Shown one piece after another: positions 30,863 through 33,753 of a stretch of 33,753 bases of DNA. The translations under genes were made by a program, and so were the position numbers. Numbering within the stretch: the first letter of the stretch is position 1; each line of letters begins with the position of its first letter. Source of the DNA: Caulobacteraceae bacterium (GTDB taxonomy: Bacteria; Pseudomonadota; Alphaproteobacteria; Caulobacterales; Caulobacteraceae); assembly GCA_031291645.1 (NCBI GenBank), contig JARLIQ010000067.1, positions 1-33,753 on the forward strand. Reading direction: 5' to 3'. The notes beneath the pieces were generated by a model that saw only the letters and a program-made list of their open reading frames with translations, was not told where the DNA came from and searched no databases.

Positions 30863-31105
30863 GGCTCGGGTTCCTTGCCGGGGCGGTGACGGGGAGCGGC
30901 CCGGCCGAACAAGCCGGCCGCCATGACCTATCTAATCCGCCAAGGGCCGGCGCAGTTCAATCGCGACGGTCGGCCCAGGCGCGCCCGAGGCGTCAAAAGG
31001 GTCCATTCTTCCTGGTGTTAGGGCTTGGCGCGCGCCGAAACGGCTTCCACTTTCGGCTGCCGCACTCTAGAAGCCGCCAACCTCGAACCGCAGCCAGATG
31101 AGACC

Positions 31106-31852
31106 ATGGCCGGACATTCCAAGTTCAAGAACATCCAATTCCGCAAGGGCGCCCAGGACAAGAAGCGCTCCAAGCTGTTCTCCAAGCTCTCGCGCGACAT
31201 CACCCTCGCGGCCAAGCAGGGCCTGCCCGACCCGACCGCAAACGCCCGCCTTCGCCTGGCGATCGCCTCGGCCCGCGCCGAGTCCATGCCCAAGGACAAC
31301 ATCGAGCGCGCGATCAAGAAGGCCCAGGGCGGCGAGACCGACAACTACGAGGACATCCGCTACGAAGGCTTCGGCCCGGGCGGCGTCGGCGTGATCGTCG
31401 AGGTCCTGACCGACAACCGCAACCGCGCGGCCTCGTCCGTCCGCACCCTGTTCGGCAAGAACGGCGGCAACATGGGCGAGAGCGGCTCGGTCGCCTTCAT
31501 GTTCGACCGGCTGGGCCAGATCACCTATCCGATCGCGGTGGGCTCGGAGGACGCGGTGATGGAGGCGGCGATCGAGGCCGGCGCCCAGGACGTCGAATCC
31601 GACGAGGAAAGCCACGTCATCTACACCGCCTTCGAGGACCTCTCGGCGGTGGCCGAGGCGCTGGAGGCCACGCTCGGCGCGCCCAGGGCCACCGAGGTGG
31701 TGTGGAAGCCCAAGACCCTGACTCCCGTCTCCAGCGACGACGCGACCACCCTGTTCAAGCTGATCGACGCGCTGGACGACGACGACGACGTCCAGAACGT
31801 GTTCACCAACGCCGACTTCAGCGACGAGGATCTCGCACGCCTTGCGGGGTAG
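31106..31852 (+). CDS. yebC: YebC/PmpR-family protein
   Basis: A 248-residue YebC-family protein starting with the invariant [93 protein letters not shown] and the acidic middle [12 protein letters not shown] are all characteristic. Family members were described as transcription regulators (PmpR). More recently YebC-type proteins have been shown to help ribosomes translate polyproline stretches. The gene is placed before ruvC, as in most Proteobacteria, but 75 nt with an inverted repeat separate them. ATG 31106 is fixed by the conserved N-terminus; the ribosome site is weak (AGATGAG). The preceding 243 nt showed nothing beyond small GC hairpins. Confidence 0.95.
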   Translation: MAGHSKFKNIQFRKGAQDKKRSKLFSKLSRDITLAAKQGLPDPTANARLRLAIASARAESMPKDNIERAIKKAQGGETDNYEDIRYEGFGPGGVGVIVEVLTDNRNRAASSVRTLFGKNGGNMGESGSVAFMFDRLGQITYPIAVGSEDAVMEAAIEAGAQDVESDEESHVIYTAFEDLSAVAEALEATLGAPRATEVVWKPKTLTPVSSDDATTLFKLIDALDDDDDVQNVFTNADFSDEDLARLAG

Positions 31853-31862
31853 GCCTGGCGGG

Positions 31863-31884
31863 GTAAGGTTCGGTTAACCCTTAC
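31863..31884. promoter_or_regulatory. Inverted repeat in the yebC-ruvC gap
   Basis: GTAAGG (31863-31868) and CCTTAC (31879-31884) are perfect arms around a 10-nt centre containing GGTTAACC. It lies 43 nt upstream of ruvC. It is not the GTTC-N7-GTTC LexA box of alphaproteobacteria. It could be a weak terminator of yebC or an operator. Confidence 0.35.
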
Positions 31885-31927
31885 GGCGCTTTCCCTGGAG
31901 CCTCGCGCGGGCGATGCTCTGGAACAC

Positions 31928-32431
31928 ATGACGAACGCGATTCGCATTCTGGGGCTCGATCCGGGCCTGCGCCGCACCGGCTGGGGCGTCGTCGCCATCC
32001 ACGGCGCGCGCCTGAGCCACATCGCCCACGGGGTGATCGCCCCGCGTGAGACCCTGCCCTTCGCCGAGCGGCTGCTGTTCCTGTTCGAGGCCATCACCCA
32101 GGTGATCGCCGACCACGTCCCGCACGAGGCGGCGGTGGAGGAGACCTTCGTGACCGCCAACGGCTCCTCGACCCTCAAGCTGGGCCACGCCCGGGCCGCG
32201 GCCATGATCGCGCCGGCCCGCGCCGGCCTGCCGGTCGCCGAATACGCCGCCAAGGTGGTCAAGAAGGCGGTGGTCGGCACCGGCGGCGCGGACAAGGACC
32301 AGGTCGCCTTCATGATCGCCCGCCTGTTGCCGACCGCCGGCGGGCCGACCGCCGACGCGGCCGACGCCCTGGCCGTCGCCATCGCCCACGCCCACGCCCG
32401 CCGGGCGCGGAGCTTCGGAGCCGTGGCGTGA
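31928..32431 (+). CDS. ruvC: Holliday-junction endonuclease RuvC
   Basis: A 167-residue RNase H-fold resolvase that cuts four-way DNA junctions during recombination repair. The four acidic catalytic residues are in place: Asp11 in [14 protein letters not shown], Glu71 in [14 protein letters not shown], and Asp143 and Asp146 in [28 protein letters not shown] and [16 protein letters not shown] are the usual DNA-binding segments. It acts as a dimer on junctions held by RuvA and moved by RuvB, encoded next. Its stop overlaps the GTG start of ruvA by 4 nt (GTGA, 32428-32431). The ATG at 31928 places the first catalytic strand normally. Confidence 0.96.
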   Translation: MTNAIRILGLDPGLRRTGWGVVAIHGARLSHIAHGVIAPRETLPFAERLLFLFEAITQVIADHVPHEAAVEETFVTANGSSTLKLGHARAAAMIAPARAGLPVAEYAAKVVKKAVVGTGGADKDQVAFMIARLLPTAGGPTADAADALAVAIAHAHARRARSFGAVA

Positions 32432-33039
32432 TCGGCCGGCTGCGCGGCGCGCTGGCCGAGGCCGGCGAGGAGGACGCCCTGATCGACGTCGGCGGCGTCG
32501 GCTATGTGGTGCGCTGCGGCGCGCGCACCCTCCAGCGCCTGCCCGCGCCCGGCGAGGAGGCCCTGCTGCACGTCGAGACCCAGTGGACCGAGGCGGCCGG
32601 CATGCGGCTCTACGGCTTCCTGAGCCGCGAGGAGCGGCGGGCCTTCGTCCTTCTCCAGGCGATCCAGGGCGTCGGGCCCAAGGCGGCCCTGTCGGTGCTG
32701 GACGTGATGACCCCGGCCGAACTGGCCGGCGCGGTGGCGCGCGAGGACAAGGCCCTGGTCGGCCGCGCCCAGGGCGTGGGCCCCAAGCTGGCCCAACGCA
32801 TCGTCACCGAGCTGAAGGACAAGCCGATCAGCGACGGCCCGATCGCCGCCGCGCCCCTGCGCGCCGGCGCCCCGGCTGCGGTCCCCAGCGCCACCGGCGA
32901 GGCCGTCGCGGCCCTGATGGGCCTGGGCGTCGCCGAGGCCGCCGCCCGGCGGGTGGTCGAGCAGGCCGCCGCCCGCCTGGGCGAGGGCGCCGAGGAAGCG
33001 GTGCTGATCAAGGCCGCCCTGCAGGAGTTCGGCCGATGA
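32428..33039 (+). CDS. ruvA: Holliday-junction branch-migration protein RuvA
   Basis: A 203-residue protein that binds four-way junctions as a tetramer and recruits RuvB motors. The N-terminal OB-fold starts [20 protein letters not shown] and contains [34 protein letters not shown] follows. The two helix-hairpin-helix motifs are in [20 protein letters not shown] and [20 protein letters not shown]. After a flexible linker, the C-terminal domain (about 155-203, [21 protein letters not shown]) binds RuvB. It starts with GTG inside the ruvC stop and its own stop overlaps the ruvB ATG by 4 nt (ATGA, 33036-33039), so translation of all three genes is coupled. Confidence 0.96.
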   Translation: MIGRLRGALAEAGEEDALIDVGGVGYVVRCGARTLQRLPAPGEEALLHVETQWTEAAGMRLYGFLSREERRAFVLLQAIQGVGPKAALSVLDVMTPAELAGAVAREDKALVGRAQGVGPKLAQRIVTELKDKPISDGPIAAAPLRAGAPAAVPSATGEAVAALMGLGVAEAAARRVVEQAAARLGEGAEEAVLIKAALQEFGR

Positions 33040-33703
33040 CCCGGCTGGTCTCCGGCGAAGAGACCGGGCAGGAGACGCCCGACCGGGCCCTGCGGCCCCA
33101 GACCCTGGCGGAGTTCGTCGGCCAGGCGCCGCTCAAGGCCAACCTCTCGGTCTTCATCGACGCCGCCCGGGGCCGGGGCGAGGCGCTGGACCACGTCCTG
33201 CTGTTCGGCCCGCCGGGCCTCGGCAAGACCACCCTGGCCCAGATCGTGGCCAGGGAACTCGGCGTCAACTTCCGCGCTACGTCTGGACCCGTCCTGGCGA
33301 AGGCCGGGGACCTGGCCGCCATCCTGACCAACCTCGAGCCCCGCGACGTCCTGTTCATCGACGAGATCCACCGCCTGGCCGCCAACGTCGAGGAGATCCT
33401 CTATCCGGCGATGGAGGATCATGTGCTGGACCTGGTGATCGGGGAGGGGCCGTCCGCGCGCTCGATCCGCATCGATCTAGCGCCCTTCACCCTGGTGGCG
33501 GCGACGACCCGCGCGGGCCTCTTGGCGACGCCGCTGCGCGACCGCTTCGGCATTCCCCTGCGGTTGGAGTTCTACACCCCGCAGGAACTGACCACCGTCC
33601 TCATCCAGGCCGCCCGCAAGATGGGCGCGGACCTGGCGCCGGAAGGCGCCGCCGAGATCGCCGCCCGCGCCCGCGGCACCCCGCGCGTGGCCGGCCGGCT
33701 GCT
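33036..33703 (+). CDS. ruvB: Holliday-junction helicase RuvB, truncated by the end of the assembly
   Basis: The first 222 residues of RuvB, the AAA+ hexameric motor that drives branch migration with RuvA. Visible are [14 protein letters not shown], the Walker A motif GPPGLGKTT (58-66, Lys64), Walker [10 protein letters not shown] (Asp109, Glu110), the pre-sensor beta-hairpin region [20 protein letters not shown], sensor 1 [10 protein letters not shown] and the start of sensor 2 [12 protein letters not shown] full protein of about 340 residues should continue with RRVRDF, but the sequence changes abruptly at 33704 to adapter-like DNA. The frame stays open to the window end and would add [16 protein letters not shown], which is not RuvB. 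The gene is therefore partial; nothing suggests a natural mutation. Confidence 0.95.
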
Positions 33704-33753
33704 AGTTCGGAAGAGCGTCGTGTTTGGAAAAATTTTTTTTATAGGTTGTAGCC
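33704..33753. other. Sequencing-adapter remnant at the contig end
   Basis: AGTTCGGAAGAGCGTCGTGT (33704-33723) matches the first 20 bases of the common Illumina read-through adapter at 19 of 20 positions. The following 30 bases match the rest of that adapter less well, with T/A-rich errors; over the 50 bases I count 37 ungapped identities against the adapter as I remember it. The T-run and low GC are foreign to this genome. It is an assembly artefact. Confidence 0.92.

Noticed and set aside
30886-31101. Plus-strand 71-codon frame before yebC
   Set aside because: Arg/Pro/Gly-rich composition typical of random high-GC frames, with no convincing ribosome site or domain.
31853-31927. LexA (SOS) box before ruvC
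   Set aside because: Looked for GTTC-N7-GTTC. Only single GTTC and GAAC half-sites occur, at wrong spacing.
33704-33753. Novel C-terminal tail of RuvB ([12 protein letters not shown]...)
   Set aside because: The DNA is adapter-like and breaks the conserved sensor 2 region; it is an artefact, not protein sequence.
1-33753. CRISPR arrays, tRNA or rRNA genes, insertion sequences, prophage genes
   Set aside because: Looked for regularly spaced repeats, cloverleaf-like conserved arms with TTCGA loops, transposase motifs and phage structural genes; none was convincing.

Overview
The window is a high-GC (roughly 70% by eye), densely packed chromosomal segment from an alphaproteobacterium, most likely a member of the Caulobacteraceae (Caulobacter/Phenylobacterium relatives). 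The best clues are a zauP-zapA gene pair followed by a 6S RNA gene and the 5-formyltetrahydrofolate cyclo-ligase gene, the ruvC-ruvA-ruvB chain behind yebC, a large TonB-dependent receptor, and intergenic palindromes of a type I associate with Caulobacterales. No phage genes, transposases, CRISPR arrays or tRNAs were seen. The genus assignment is inference.

Layout. 1-4850: the tail of a YbjN-like gene, proC, an OmpR/EnvZ-type two-component pair (response regulator then kinase, minus strand), a branched-chain aminotransferase, folB, and a 26-codon membrane micro-ORF that I do not recognise. 4850-8900: a NUDIX hydrolase, then an SMP-30/lactonase, an aldehyde dehydrogenase and an HSL-type esterase, all on the plus strand; these could be a small catabolic group. 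8900-12085: biotin synthesis, with bioA divergent from bioF-bioD. 12100-15200: NhaA antiporter, the SelO AMP-transferase pseudokinase, and a small exported protein. 15200-18600: a TonB-dependent receptor with its own leader, a good promoter candidate and a terminator. 18770-20430: a sulfotransferase-family protein convergent with an inositol-monophosphatase-family gene.

20563-28110 (minus strand) is central carbon metabolism: tkt, purT, gap, pgk, fba, then thiE and the phosphatase gene. Transketolase, GAPDH, PGK and aldolase form the lower Embden-Meyerhof/pentose-phosphate block; purT sits between tkt and gap. The fba-pgk gap carries three adjacent palindromic elements arranged A-B-A'. Divergent from tkt lies the cell-division and one-carbon group: zauP, zapA, 6S RNA, fthC and a YmdB-type phosphodiesterase, then a small reverse-strand protein with a strict five-residue repeat. 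The window ends with yebC and the Holliday-junction operon ruvC-ruvA-ruvB, whose genes overlap by 4 nt each.

The last 50 bases (33704-33753) are not chromosomal: they match a degraded Illumina adapter, so ruvB is cut by the end of the assembly and its last apparent residues are artefactual. I found no convincing new multi-gene system. The items most worth a second look are the pentad-repeat protein, the micro-ORF next to a 14-bp palindrome, the composite palindromic element, and several inverted repeats placed like operators.
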